DNA of 24,073 nt, from contig DAOUEU010000065.1 in assembly GCA_034430255.1 (NCBI GenBank), forward strand, positions 1 to 24,073, written 5' to 3'. The position numbers were made by a program, and so were the translations under genes. A model generated the notes under the pieces. That model did no database searches. It was not told where the DNA came from and saw only the letters and a program-made list of their open reading frames with translations. Below are positions 14,439 to 22,743 of the stretch, piece after piece (within the stretch, counting starts at the first letter, position 1; the number at the start of each line of letters is the position of its first letter). The stretch comes from DATKYK01 sp034430255. Lineage in GTDB: Bacteria > Chloroflexota > Dehalococcoidia > E44-bin15.

Positions 14439-14475
14439 CCGCACCGGAGTTTATTATGGTGCGGTTTTTCTTTTT
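14439..14475 (+). terminator. Rho-independent terminator after yqeY
   Basis: Perfect 7-bp stem CCGCACC (14439-14445) and GGTGCGG (14458-14464), 12-nt loop, followed by TTTTTCTTTTT. This is the clearest terminator in the window; it ends rpsU-yqeY. Confidence 0.92.
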
Positions 14476-14511
14476 ACTCCAGGCTGGTGAATGTGGATGG
14501 GACAATCTCTC

Positions 14512-14540
14512 TTTTTATTTTCGGCAGCGTGGATTATAAT
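14512..14540 (+). promoter_or_regulatory. Weak candidate promoter for rplI-dnaB
   Basis: A perfect TATAAT (14535-14540) lies 83 bp before rplI and after the yqeY terminator. The best -35 at 17 bp is TTTTTA (3/6), so it would need an activator or another -35. A new promoter is expected here because of the terminator. Confidence 0.35.
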
Positions 14541-14622
14541 AAATCGGGGAAATTATAGTGAATAATTTCGCTTTTTACAGGATTATTAGAGTGAAACGGG
14601 AGAAAAAAGAAGAAGGGAAAAA

Positions 14623-15147
14623 ATGAGAGTAGTTCTGCTTCAGAATGTATCAGGGTTAGGGGAAACGGGAGAGGTAAAGGAGGTCTCCAATGGATACGGC
14701 AGAAATTTCCTGCTCCCTCGGGGGCTTGCCGAGTTTGCATCTCCTGCTCTAATGAAGCGGGCGGAGGAAAGGCGTAACGCGGAGGAGCGCCGCCAGCTAC
14801 TGGCCAATGCCGGGATGGCGGATATGGCTCAGACCCTGGAGGGGTTAGAGGTTGTTATCAGGGCTAAGATTGGTGCTCACGATCGCCTATACGGGGCGGT
14901 TACCAGTGCGGACATTGCCGATGAAGTGCAGCGGCTCACCGGACAGGATATAGATAAGCGAAAGATAGAGCTGGATGAGCCAATTCACCAGCTTGGACAG
15001 TATGAGGTTTCGGTAAAGCTATCTGGAGACCTTGTGCCCAAGTTAAAGGTTGTTGTGGAGGAAGAGCGGGTGGAGGCAAAGCTAAAGGATAAGGAAAAGG
15101 CGAAGGAAGAGGCTCAAGAGGATAAAGATAAAGAGGTAAAGGATTAA
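14623..15147 (+). CDS. rplI: 50S ribosomal protein L9
   Basis: Two-domain large-subunit protein. The N-domain is canonical (MRVVLLQNVSGLGETGEVKEVSNGYGRNFLLPRGLA), followed by the long connecting helix rich in Glu/Arg/Ala (about 40-75) and the C-domain (about 76-148). At 174 residues it carries about 25 extra C-terminal residues made almost wholly of Lys, Glu, Asp and Ala, a likely disordered charged tail. It starts at ATG 14623 with GAAGGG about 5 nt upstream. It is first in an operon, ending 2 bp before dnaB. rplI next to dnaB is a widespread arrangement; the rpsF-ssb-rpsR genes that often precede it are absent. Confidence 0.95.
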   Translation: MRVVLLQNVSGLGETGEVKEVSNGYGRNFLLPRGLAEFASPALMKRAEERRNAEERRQLLANAGMADMAQTLEGLEVVIRAKIGAHDRLYGAVTSADIADEVQRLTGQDIDKRKIELDEPIHQLGQYEVSVKLSGDLVPKLKVVVEEERVEAKLKDKEKAKEEAQEDKDKEVKD

Positions 15148-15149
15148 CA

Positions 15150-16499
15150 ATGTCAACCGAGAGGTTGCCACCTCATGATATCGAGGCTGAGGAGGCGGTA
15201 CTGGGCTCTCTCCTCATCGATGGTGATGCCATTTATAAAATAGCCACATTCCTCAGGCCAGAGGATTTCTACCGTGAGAAGAATCAGTGGGTGTATGCGG
15301 CATGCTTTGACCTCTATGAGCGAAATGAGGCCATAGATCAGGTTACAGTAGCTCATGATCTGGGGTGGCGAGAGAGGTTGGAAGCGGTTGGTGGGGCTGC
15401 CTACCTGACCCATCTGGTCTCAAATGTGGCCACATCGGTGCATGTTGAGTACTATGCCCAGATTGTTCACCGTATGTCTGTGATGCGTCACCTTGTAGTT
15501 GCGGCAGGTCAGATTGAACAAATCGGCTACGAGGCGGGGCCGGACGTGGCGGATGCACTCGGTAGAGCGGAGGACATCCTATTTCGCTTGCGCCACGCTA
15601 AGCGACCCTGGGACTTCGTACCCATTCGCGAGCTCCTCGACCGATACTTCGAGGAAAGCGAGATCCGTCCCTTCGAGGGGGAGGTGATAAATACGGGCTT
15701 TGCTGCCCTGGATGATATCCTCGGGGGACTCCGACGCTCCGATATGGTGGTACTTGCTGCCAGGCCGGGCGCGGGAAAGACAAGCCTCGTCTTGGGCATA
15801 GCCAGGAACGCTGCAGTACAGCAAAAAGCCCGTGTCGCTATCTTCAGTGTGGAGATGGCACGGGAGCAACTGGTACAGCGTCTTCTCTCCAGCGAGGCGG
15901 GGGTCGATTCCAAACAGTTGCGACTTGGCCAGCAGACGGAGGCTGAGGAGCGAAGGATGATGGAGGCCACCGGTGTGCTCTCTGAGGCACCGATATATAT
16001 CGATGACTCCCCCATCCTGCGGGTGGTAGAGATGAAATCGAAGGCACGGCGGCTTCACTACGAGCAGGGTATAGACCTCATCATTGTAGATTACCTGCAG
16101 CTAGTGAGGGGAAATGGTAGGGAGGGGCGGGTTCAGGAGGTAACTGAGATCTCCCGCTCCTTTAAGGAGCTCGCTCGCGAGCTCAATATTCCGCTAATAG
16201 CAGTCTCTCAGCTCTCAAGGGCCCCAGAGGGTCGAGCTTCTCACAGACCGTTGCTTTCCGACCTGAGGGAGAGCGGTGCTATCGAGCAGGACGCTGATGT
16301 TGTGGTATTCATATACCGCGAGGATATGAATATATCCGAGGAAGAGTGGAAGAAGTACCATCTCGATGAGCCTTTCCCTAGGGGAGTTGCTGACATTATA
16401 GTTGCGAAGCAACGCAATGGACCTATAGGTGAGGGGAAGCTGCGTTTCTTGGCAAAAACGGTGAAATTCGCCGATTATGAGGTGGAGCGGACGGGATGA
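15150..16499 (+). CDS. dnaB: Replicative DNA helicase DnaB
   Basis: Hexameric 5'-3' helicase that unwinds the replication fork. Its 449 residues are full length. The N-terminal domain begins PPHDIEAEEAVLGSLLIDGDAI and is linked to a RecA-like domain with Walker A ARPGAGKT (204-211, Lys210), Walker B LIIVDYLQL (310-318), and the late DLRESGAIEQDADVVVFIYRE block characteristic of DnaB. No intein is present. It starts at ATG 15150, 2 bp after rplI, and its stop overlaps the next ATG (ATGA at 16496-16499). The next two genes encode the probable loading factors, so the helicase and its loader would be made together. Confidence 0.97.
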   Translation: MSTERLPPHDIEAEEAVLGSLLIDGDAIYKIATFLRPEDFYREKNQWVYAACFDLYERNEAIDQVTVAHDLGWRERLEAVGGAAYLTHLVSNVATSVHVEYYAQIVHRMSVMRHLVVAAGQIEQIGYEAGPDVADALGRAEDILFRLRHAKRPWDFVPIRELLDRYFEESEIRPFEGEVINTGFAALDDILGGLRRSDMVVLAARPGAGKTSLVLGIARNAAVQQKARVAIFSVEMAREQLVQRLLSSEAGVDSKQLRLGQQTEAEERRMMEATGVLSEAPIYIDDSPILRVVEMKSKARRLHYEQGIDLIIVDYLQLVRGNGREGRVQEVTEISRSFKELARELNIPLIAVSQLSRAPEGRASHRPLLSDLRESGAIEQDADVVVFIYREDMNISEEEWKKYHLDEPFPRGVADIIVAKQRNGPIGEGKLRFLAKTVKFADYEVERTG

Positions 16500-17215
16500 A
16501 GCCCTTTATTGGTTTTCCACAAGGGATGCGCTTTACCCCGCTACCCAATATTTTCTTTAGTCAGCTTATTCCCCAGATCGATGACATCGCTGAATTGAAG
16601 GTAACGCTTCATCTCTTCTGGGTTATTTATGGGAAGCGGGGCTACCCAAGGTTTGTAACCTTTGGAGAGCTTCTGGCTGATAGGATGCTAATGAAGAGTA
16701 TGGGCGATAGGGATACGCTTCGGCATGGACTGGAGAGGGCGATAAGCCGGGGTACGATATTTAGGTTGAATTTGGAGCGGGATGAGAGGCCTGTAGAGCT
16801 TTATTTCATAAACACGGAGGGCGATCGGAAAGCGTGTGACAGAATAGAGCGTGGTGAGATAGAAATGGCGGTGTTACCAGATAAAGAACCTTCTTTGGAT
16901 TTCCACCAGTTGCCTGAGACCGAGGAGAGTTCTAATATATTTACTCTTTATGAGGAGAACGTTGGTATGCTCACCCCTATGATTGCTGATGAGTTAAAGG
17001 ATGCGGAGCAGCTTTATCCTGCTTCGTGGATCGAGGATGCCTTCAGGGAGGCGGTGAGCCGAAACAAACGCTACTGGAAGTATATTGAAGCCATTTTGAA
17101 GCGCTGGGATAGTGAGGGCAGGGAGCATGGAGCGCCTGGGAGAGATTCTAAAGAGGATCGGGACAAATATATCAGGGGAAGATACGGACACCTGGTCAAA
17201 CGCCGAATCGAATGA
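16496..17215 (+). CDS. DnaD-like primosomal protein
   Basis: A 239-residue protein with the two-part layout of DnaD/DnaB2 primosome proteins. Residues 1-115 look like a winged-helix domain (FTPLPNIFFSQLIPQIDDIAELKVTLHLFWVIYGKRG). A variable linker follows, then a C-terminal DnaD-like helical domain (about 148-208: IFTLYEENVGMLTPMIADELKDA...SWIEDAFREAVSRNKRYWKYIEAILKRW), and a short basic tail. In Firmicutes such proteins bind DNA and help load the helicase at origins or restart sites; the same is inferred here from position between dnaB and the loader ATPase. The ATG overlaps the dnaB stop by 4 bp. Its last 89 bp are shared in another frame with the next gene. Confidence 0.85.
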   Translation: MKPFIGFPQGMRFTPLPNIFFSQLIPQIDDIAELKVTLHLFWVIYGKRGYPRFVTFGELLADRMLMKSMGDRDTLRHGLERAISRGTIFRLNLERDERPVELYFINTEGDRKACDRIERGEIEMAVLPDKEPSLDFHQLPETEESSNIFTLYEENVGMLTPMIADELKDAEQLYPASWIEDAFREAVSRNKRYWKYIEAILKRWDSEGREHGAPGRDSKEDRDKYIRGRYGHLVKRRIE

Positions 17216-17963
17216 GATGGTGTCGTTGGATTGTCCTATTTGTAGAGGGGCAGGTTTTATTCATCCACTGCTCCCCTCAGGGCGCCCCGATTTCACAAGG
17301 GTGGTTCCATGTAAGTGCAATCATGGGGAGTCTGAGGAAGCGCGAATGGTTCGGCTTCGGCGAGAAAGTGGTGACCTGGGACTGAAGCTGTTAAGCAGGA
17401 TGAGCTTCGAAAATTTTGAAAAGAGGCTCAATCTATCGCGGGAGGAGCAGACAATATTAGATGATGCCATCAAGCTGGCGCGTCGCTTCGCCGAGGAGCC
17501 GGAGGGATGGCTGGTATTTCTGGGCCCCAACGGCTGTGGTAAAACTCATCTAGCTGCTGCCATCGGTAATTATCAACTGAAAGGGGGTAAACCAGTTATC
17601 TTTATAGTTGTCCCTGACTTCCTTGATCATCTTCGCTCTACCTATAACCCTAATGGCAGATTGGGTCCTGACGAACTGTTCGACAGAGTAAAGAATGCCC
17701 CACTCTTGATACTCGATGACTTCGGGGAGCAGGCGAGCACCCCGTGGGCTCAGGAGAAGCTCTACCAGTTGATCAACTATCGCTATAATGATCGGTTGCC
17801 TACAGTAATTACCACCTGCTTATCCCTAGAGAATCTGGAAAATAGGATAGGCTCGCGGCTCGGAGACCCCAGATTGAGTACGCCTTTTAATATCGATGTT
17901 CCCGATTACCGTTCTGACCTTGCCCCCTCGGAGAGGGGGAAGCCACAGAGGAGGAACCGCTAA
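17127..17963 (+). CDS. DnaC/DnaI-like helicase-loader ATPase
   Basis: AAA+ ATPase of 278 residues predicted to load DnaB. An N-terminal Cys-rich module (Cys36/39/62/64: CPIC and CKC) fits the zinc-binding region of DnaI-type loaders. The AAA+ part has Walker A GPNGCGKT (133-140), Walker B LLILDDFG (193-200), sensor PTVITTCLS and an Arg-finger-like RIGSRLGDP (240-248). A GTG start at 17112 is possible, but ATG 17127 is preferred: GAGGG lies 8 nt before it and MERLGEILKR looks like a natural N-terminus. Either way it overlaps the DnaD-like gene by about 90-100 bp, an unusually long overlap. IstB transposition helpers have the same fold, but no transposase is nearby and the dnaB neighbourhood points to replication. 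Confidence 0.87.
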   Translation: MERLGEILKRIGTNISGEDTDTWSNAESNEMVSLDCPICRGAGFIHPLLPSGRPDFTRVVPCKCNHGESEEARMVRLRRESGDLGLKLLSRMSFENFEKRLNLSREEQTILDDAIKLARRFAEEPEGWLVFLGPNGCGKTHLAAAIGNYQLKGGKPVIFIVVPDFLDHLRSTYNPNGRLGPDELFDRVKNAPLLILDDFGEQASTPWAQEKLYQLINYRYNDRLPTVITTCLSLENLENRIGSRLGDPRLSTPFNIDVPDYRSDLAPSERGKPQRRNR

Positions 17964-18488
17964 GTGGTAAACTCCCCTGTGCTGGTTCTAAATCAGAACT
18001 ATGAACCGATTAATGTCTCACGGGTGCGGCGGGCGGTGGTTCTGGTCATCCGAGGAAAGGCAGAAACGCTGGAGAATGACTCAGGGATGATACACACAGC
18101 TAGTGATGCTATTCCCATGCCCTCGGTGATTCGTCTGGTTTACATGGTGAAGCGCCCTCGACCAGAGAAGAAGTTAACCCGCCGCGAGGTATTCCAGCGG
18201 GATAAATACACCTGCCAGTATTGCGGTAGTGAGACCAGGGAGCTTAGCTTGGACCATGTAAATCCTCGGCATCGAGGAGGCCGACATGTCTGGGAGAATG
18301 TAGTTAGCGCTTGCCTGAGGTGTAACAATCGCAAGGCAGGACGTACCCCTCAAGAGGCGGGGATGCAGCTCATCCGACAGCCCTTCGCACCTTATGTTAG
18401 TGGCTACTGTGTACCTATAGAATATATAAAGCGGCACAACGGCTGGCAGAAGTTCCTTCCCCTGCAGCAGATAGGTGAGGGGGACTAG
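17964..18488 (+). CDS. HNH endonuclease family protein
   Basis: A 174-residue protein of the stand-alone HNH type. The N-terminal segment PVLVLNQNYEPINVSRVRRAVVLVIRGKAE is typical of the family. The nuclease motif follows: Cys84 and Cys87 (CQYC), then LSLDHVNPRHRGG with His98 and a second His, then WENVVSACLRCNNRK (Cys117, Cys120, Asn121/122). Metal ligands and catalytic residues therefore look intact. The start is GTG 17964, directly after the loader's TAA, with GGAGG about 9 nt upstream. It is last in the rplI-dnaB operon. Its target is unknown; the position with helicase and loader suggests a housekeeping nuclease rather than a mobile one. It converges with ricT, 9 bp apart. Confidence 0.88.
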   Translation: MVNSPVLVLNQNYEPINVSRVRRAVVLVIRGKAETLENDSGMIHTASDAIPMPSVIRLVYMVKRPRPEKKLTRREVFQRDKYTCQYCGSETRELSLDHVNPRHRGGRHVWENVVSACLRCNNRKAGRTPQEAGMQLIRQPFAPYVSGYCVPIEYIKRHNGWQKFLPLQQIGEGD

Positions 18489-18490
18489 AC

Positions 18491-18504
18491 GCCCTTTTCA
18501 GGGC
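18491..18504. other. Short hairpin between convergent HNH and ricT genes
   Basis: GCCC-TTTTCA-GGGC forms a 4-bp GC stem across the 9-bp gap and includes the ricT stop codon. It lacks a T-tract on either strand, so a terminator function is only possible. Confidence 0.3.
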
Positions 18505-19307
18505 TTCCCACCCTCCCTTTTTACCTGTTCAACTGGCAATTCCACGGTGGCACCGCTATTTAGTTGCACCAGCACAGTCTCCTTTAAAGGATTTCCGCCC
18601 ACCACCGTGGCTACTCCTATATGGGTGGTCACATTCTGCCCGATGGGGGGCAGCTTTTCCTTCATGATGCGGTATTGCTCGCTTTCATGGCTCAGACAGC
18701 ATAGCAGCCTTCCGCAAACACCGGAGATCTTGAGTGGGTTAAGGGGAAGGTCCTGCTCTTTAGCCATTCTGATGGATACGGGATTGAATTCGGATAGATA
18801 GGTAGTGCAGCATAATTGGCGACCGCACTTGCCGTAGCCTCCAAGAAGCTTTGCTTCATCTCGTGGCCCTACCTGGCGAAGTTCGATACGGGTTTTATAG
18901 ATGGCGGTAAGCTCCTTCAAGAGGTCGCGAAAGTCCACCCTGCCCTCGGCACTAAAGAATATGGTGAGGCGAGAGCCATCGAGGTTGTACTGTGCAGAGA
19001 TGAATTTCATAGGCAGGCCAAGTTTAGAATTTATCTCGTGGCACTTCTCCAGTGCCTCCTGCTCGTTAGCCTTTAGTTCACCCCATTTGCTGAGATCATC
19101 CTCCTCTGCCTTGCGGAGCACTGGCTTAAGCGGCTCAGTTATCTCGCTTGCAAGCACCTGCTTTGGTGAAATGACCACCCTGCCTAGCTCCGGTCCGCGC
19201 CCGGTTTCCAACACGACCCAGTCACCTACGTTTACCTCAGTGCCTGCTGGGTCAAAGTAGTATATCCGCCCTGCCCGCTTGAATCGTACGCCAATAACTT
19301 CGGTCAT
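18498..19307 (-). CDS. ricT: RicT/YaaT-like PSP1 domain protein
   Basis: A 269-residue protein of the PSP1/YaaT family. The N-terminal region begins VIGVRFKRAGRIYYFDPAG; the PSP1 domain spans about 60-147. It then has two conserved Cys clusters, KCGRQLCC (Cys161/166/167) and VCGRLLCC (Cys198/203/204), which in Bacillus RicT are linked to iron-sulfur binding. There RicT works with RicA and RicF on RNase Y-dependent mRNA maturation and on competence and sporulation; neither partner is visible here and no sporulation is implied. It lies 11 bp after holB on the same strand; pairing with holB is also seen in Firmicutes. Shine-Dalgarno is weak (GGGAG about 15 nt upstream of the ATG). Confidence 0.9.
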   Translation of the reverse strand: MTEVIGVRFKRAGRIYYFDPAGTEVNVGDWVVLETGRGPELGRVVISPKQVLASEITEPLKPVLRKAEEDDLSKWGELKANEQEALEKCHEINSKLGLPMKFISAQYNLDGSRLTIFFSAEGRVDFRDLLKELTAIYKTRIELRQVGPRDEAKLLGGYGKCGRQLCCTTYLSEFNPVSIRMAKEQDLPLNPLKISGVCGRLLCCLSHESEQYRIMKEKLPPIGQNVTTHIGVATVVGGNPLKETVLVQLNSGATVELPVEQVKREGGKP

Positions 19308-19318
19308 AATTTTATCAG

Positions 19319-20311
19319 CTAACTCCCTTCACTTTGTGGTAGGTTAAGCATGAGTACCTCCAGCACCAGGCGGGGATTAGCGTTTTGACACAATTCTTTT
19401 AGAGCATGCTGTAGGCTCTCAATAAAACCTTTGATCCTATTCAGGTTGTAGTTTTCCGTCTCCCTGTAGAGCAACTCCTCTTGATCGATATTGGTAGTAA
19501 GATCGCGGCATCCCACCTTAACCAGCAGTAGATCACGCCACAAGCCAATCCATAGGGACAGCACCTCGCGGAGCGCTTCCCTATCTTTGCTGAACTGGCT
19601 TGCTAACTGGCCGGCGTAGGCGAAACGCTCCGCTCGCCCCATAGTGGTGAGATGGAGCAGTGCACTGAGGCGCTCAGCATGCTTACCGGTGACACTATCA
19701 TCACGCAGAGCACTCACTGCCCAGCCAAGGCAACCAGAGGAAAGCCTGGCAAGTACCGTTGCCTGTTCTGGGGTTGCCTCCCATTGCTCGATAAGTGCCC
19801 GCTCCACCACTGTGATGGGGAGTGGTCTTAGCTCCAGTCTCTGACAGCGGGAGCGAACCGTGGGTAAAAGCAGCCCCTCATTTACGGCGAGAAGTATTAT
19901 ATGAACATTGGGCGGCGGCTCCTCCAGAGTTTTGAGCAGGCTATTTGCGCCTTCGGAGGAGAGTTGCTCTGCACCGTCGATGATAAATACCCGATTCCTT
20001 CCCTCGAACGGTTTAAGTAAGGCGGAGCGCTCCATCTCCCTGATTTGGTCAATGCTGATCTCCGCCCTGCCATTGGGGCCGATTACTTCGACATCGGCAT
20101 GTCTTAGCTGGGCGATCCTTTGGCATGATGCACAAACTCCGCAAGGCTGATCGTCCCCCTGGCAGTTTAAGGCTTGAGCCAGATTAGAGGCCAGGGTCAT
20201 CTTTCCCACATGAGGTGGACCGACGAAGAGATAGGCATGAGATAGTCTGCCACCCTTTAAACTACTGTCTAAAAGGGCGACCGCTATATCATAGCCCACA
20301 ACCTGCCACAT
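19319..20311 (-). CDS. holB: DNA polymerase III delta-prime subunit
   Basis: Stator subunit of the clamp-loader complex, 330 residues. It begins MWQVVGYD...SHAYLFVGPPHVGK, with a P-loop-like GPPHVGKM (31-38) in which the usual Thr/Ser after Lys is Met. A four-Cys zinc module follows (Cys50, 57, 60, 63), then the DEIRxM-like region, a Walker B-like VFIIDGAEQLSSEGANSLLKTLEEPP block, and the SRC motif in VRSRCQRLEL. The delta-prime subunit normally does not hydrolyse ATP, so the P-loop change fits that role and argues against DnaX (tau/gamma), along with the short length. It starts at ATG 20311; AAAGGA is about 14 nt upstream. ricT follows 11 bp downstream. No clear promoter was found in the 174-bp gap after lysA. 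Confidence 0.9.
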   Translation of the reverse strand: MWQVVGYDIAVALLDSSLKGGRLSHAYLFVGPPHVGKMTLASNLAQALNCQGDDQPCGVCASCQRIAQLRHADVEVIGPNGRAEISIDQIREMERSALLKPFEGRNRVFIIDGAEQLSSEGANSLLKTLEEPPPNVHIILLAVNEGLLLPTVRSRCQRLELRPLPITVVERALIEQWEATPEQATVLARLSSGCLGWAVSALRDDSVTGKHAERLSALLHLTTMGRAERFAYAGQLASQFSKDREALREVLSLWIGLWRDLLLVKVGCRDLTTNIDQEELLYRETENYNLNRIKGFIESLQHALKELCQNANPRLVLEVLMLNLPQSEGS

Positions 20312-20485
20312 ATTTTTTATTTTCGTCCTTTGCGTTAGCGATGTAATGATTCTGATGTTTTCACTTTCACATCATATTTTTCGAAACGTCTAAAATTGTT
20401 AAAGCAGTCTTAACTCGATTCACCTGTCCAACCTTGAGCAAAATAGAATTGGTTGCTTTAATTTGGCCCTTTTTATTGGGCGGTC

Positions 20486-21775
20486 TTAGATGATATCGCA
20501 ATTCATTAAATCCTCGTAGCTCTCACGGCGGCGGATGAGGCGCGCCCTTCCATCATTGACCATGACGATGGCTGGCCTAAGAGCGGCATTGTAATTTGAG
20601 GCCATGGGGAGGCAGTAGGCCCCGCAGCAGGGTACAGCAATGACGTCCCCGGGAGCGAGTTTGGGAAGGTCGATGTCCTTAATAAGGATATCCCCTGATT
20701 CGCAGAGCTTGCCCGCCACGGTGACTTTTTCGCCCTTTTCACCCACTACTTTATTTGCCACTATTGCTTCGTATTTGGTTCCGTAGAGTGCGGGGCGGAT
20801 GTTATCGGCGATGCCCCCATCCACGGAGATATATTTGCGAACCCCAGGAATCTCCTTGATAGCCCCTACGGTATAGAGGGCAACCCCCGCCGGACCGACT
20901 ATGGACCTACCTGGCTCCACGATAAGCCGTGGTGGCTCGAGGACGAGCGCCTCGCTCTTTTCAAGAATAGTGGCTGCGGTCGCCTCGGCAAATTCGCCGA
21001 TGGTGGGGGCTGGGGAATCTTCCGTATAGGTGATTGCCAGCCCTCCCCCAATACCGAGCTCTTTGAGCTTGAAGCCATGTTTACGGCTCATCTCAGCGGC
21101 AAAATCCAGCACAATACCGATTGCCTGTTTATAGGGAGCAAACTCGAATATCTGGGAGCCGATGTGGAAGTGCATCCCGATAAGCTCGAGAGAAGGCATC
21201 GCCGAGGTGAACGCCTCCTCAGCCTGGGTCATGGGGAAACCAAACTTGCTATCGATAATACCGGTGGTTAAGTGGGCGTGGGTGTGAGGGTCAACGCCGG
21301 GGGAGAGGCGAAGGAGTATCTCTTGCCGCGATCCGGCATCCTTTGCTACCTCGTCGAGCAGGGAAAGCTCATAAAGATTGTCCACTACGATGCGTCCCAC
21401 TCCCCACCTCATTGCCAGCTCCAGCTCCTGACGCGATTTATTATTGCCGTTAAAGTAGACTCGCTCCATGGGGAAGCCAACCGATTTGGCGATGGCAAGT
21501 TCCCCTGCGGATAAAACATCGAGCCCCAGTCGCTCTTCATTGAAGAGTTGCGCCAGTGCACGGTTGATGAAGGCTTTACACGCATATATCACCAGACTAC
21601 TGGGATAATGCTGCGCAAATCCCTCTCTATACTCGGTACACTTCCCCCTCAGCGTTGCTTCGTCAAAGACATAGAGCGGCGTGCCGAATTCACCAGCCAG
21701 TGTCCCGGCCATACATCCGCCAATTACGAGGTGGTTTTTTTTAACCTGAGTGGTTTGTGGAAATAGCCTAAGCAT
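20486..21775 (-). CDS. lysA: Diaminopimelate decarboxylase
   Basis: PLP-dependent enzyme for the last step of lysine synthesis, converting meso-diaminopimelate to L-lysine. The 429-residue protein is full length and has the PLP lysine in YACKAF (Lys67), HFHIGSQ, the GIGGGLA glycine-rich phosphate site, EPGRSIVG, the CESGD motif with the catalytic Cys, and a late SNYN motif. It starts at ATG 21775 and overlaps the end of the MBL-fold gene by 8 bp, so the two are translationally coupled. holB lies 174 bp downstream on the same strand. Confidence 0.96.
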   Translation of the reverse strand: MLRLFPQTTQVKKNHLVIGGCMAGTLAGEFGTPLYVFDEATLRGKCTEYREGFAQHYPSSLVIYACKAFINRALAQLFNEERLGLDVLSAGELAIAKSVGFPMERVYFNGNNKSRQELELAMRWGVGRIVVDNLYELSLLDEVAKDAGSRQEILLRLSPGVDPHTHAHLTTGIIDSKFGFPMTQAEEAFTSAMPSLELIGMHFHIGSQIFEFAPYKQAIGIVLDFAAEMSRKHGFKLKELGIGGGLAITYTEDSPAPTIGEFAEATAATILEKSEALVLEPPRLIVEPGRSIVGPAGVALYTVGAIKEIPGVRKYISVDGGIADNIRPALYGTKYEAIVANKVVGEKGEKVTVAGKLCESGDILIKDIDLPKLAPGDVIAVPCCGAYCLPMASNYNAALRPAIVMVNDGRARLIRRRESYEDLMNCDII

Positions 21776-22598
21776 AACTGCCTTTTGGGGAGGCTAGTTT
21801 ATAGCTGGCTTCCTCCCCTATTCCTTGAGAGCAAGCCTTCCCCTCCCTCTCCAGTTTTATCAGGTGGGCATATACCTGTCCTTTAGCTAGTTCGTAGAGG
21901 AAGCCAGCTAGCTCGGGATAGATCTGAGCTACCAATTGCTTTACTGTATTATCACCCTGGCGTAACAAGGCGATTAACTGATCCTCGCGCTCTTTTCGAT
22001 GCTTGATCAACTCATCCAGCTTTCGCTGCGGTTCCCTTATAAGTGGACCATGTCCGGGACAGATCAGATCAATATCATAGTCAAGGAGCTTCTTCAAAGA
22101 ATCGATGTACTGTGCCATGTCTCCTTTGGGTGGATGTATCGCTGTGGTACCCAGGCCCAGAACATGGTCGCCGGAAAATAGCATCTTATCTTTTCTTATA
22201 TAAAGGCAGATGTGTCCCGGGTTGTGCCCCGGGGTATGTACCACCTCAAGCTCGATGCCTTTAAGCGAGATAATGTCTCCATCAGCTACCACGCGATCCA
22301 CTGTGATACTGGTTTGCTCAGTGGAGTGAAGGACAATATTAGCCCCCGTTTTTTCACGCAACCTCGCTGCCCCGCCTATATGGTCTGGATGGGCATGAGT
22401 GATAACGATATAGGCTAGCCTAAGTCCGGCGAAATTATTAACATAATCTATGAGGCCTCTGACTGATCCCTCATCACCGTATCCTGAGTCGATAAGTACC
22501 CCCTCATCAGCGACCACGAGATAGACCTGTGGTGAAAAATGACCTAGAAGGCGATCTGTCCCCGCTGGTATGACGTGAATGCCCGGGGCAATATGCAT
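21768..22598 (-). CDS. MBL-fold metallo-hydrolase with C-terminal winged helix
   Basis: A 276-residue metallo-beta-lactamase-fold hydrolase. The metal site is complete: HAHPDH (68-73), HTPGHNPGH, GDHVLG and CPGHGP. After the MBL core, residues about 200-276 form a helical segment like the LACTB2-type winged helix (KHRKEREDQLIALLRQGDNTVKQLVAQIYPEL...HLIKLEREGKA). LACTB2-like proteins include ribonucleases, but small-ester or thioester hydrolysis is equally possible. It starts at ATG 22598; Shine-Dalgarno is weak (AAAGGA about 14 nt away). It overlaps lysA by 8 bp. A strong promoter at 22744-22772 would give a leader of about 140 nt, long for this window. Confidence 0.86.
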   Translation of the reverse strand: MHIAPGIHVIPAGTDRLLGHFSPQVYLVVADEGVLIDSGYGDEGSVRGLIDYVNNFAGLRLAYIVITHAHPDHIGGAARLREKTGANIVLHSTEQTSITVDRVVADGDIISLKGIELEVVHTPGHNPGHICLYIRKDKMLFSGDHVLGLGTTAIHPPKGDMAQYIDSLKKLLDYDIDLICPGHGPLIREPQRKLDELIKHRKEREDQLIALLRQGDNTVKQLVAQIYPELAGFLYELAKGQVYAHLIKLEREGKACSQGIGEEASYKLASPKGSYA

Positions 22599-22743
22599 TA
22601 TTCGCTTTTTAGTCCTTTGAAGATATGGTTGGAAAAGGCTTCTGCTTCTATTTTAATTATTTAAGTAAAATGTCTCTTTGGTCAGGAAATTCGAACTCTC
22701 GCTATCGATATGCCCCAGTAATTATCCTTCGGGCCGTAGTTTC

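Noticed and set aside
17127..17963. IstB transposition helper instead of a DnaI/DnaC-like loader
   Set aside because: No transposase or terminal repeats nearby; N-terminal Cys module and the dnaB/DnaD-like neighbours point to replication.
22680..22715. tRNA-like T loop (TTCGAAT) followed by CCA on the minus strand
   Set aside because: The flanking stem does not pair properly and only 10 nt separate the loop from CCA instead of about 16; no other tRNA arms are present.
22599..22743. Lysine riboswitch before MBL-lysA
   Set aside because: The leader is shorter than the usual L-box and its conserved segments were not found.
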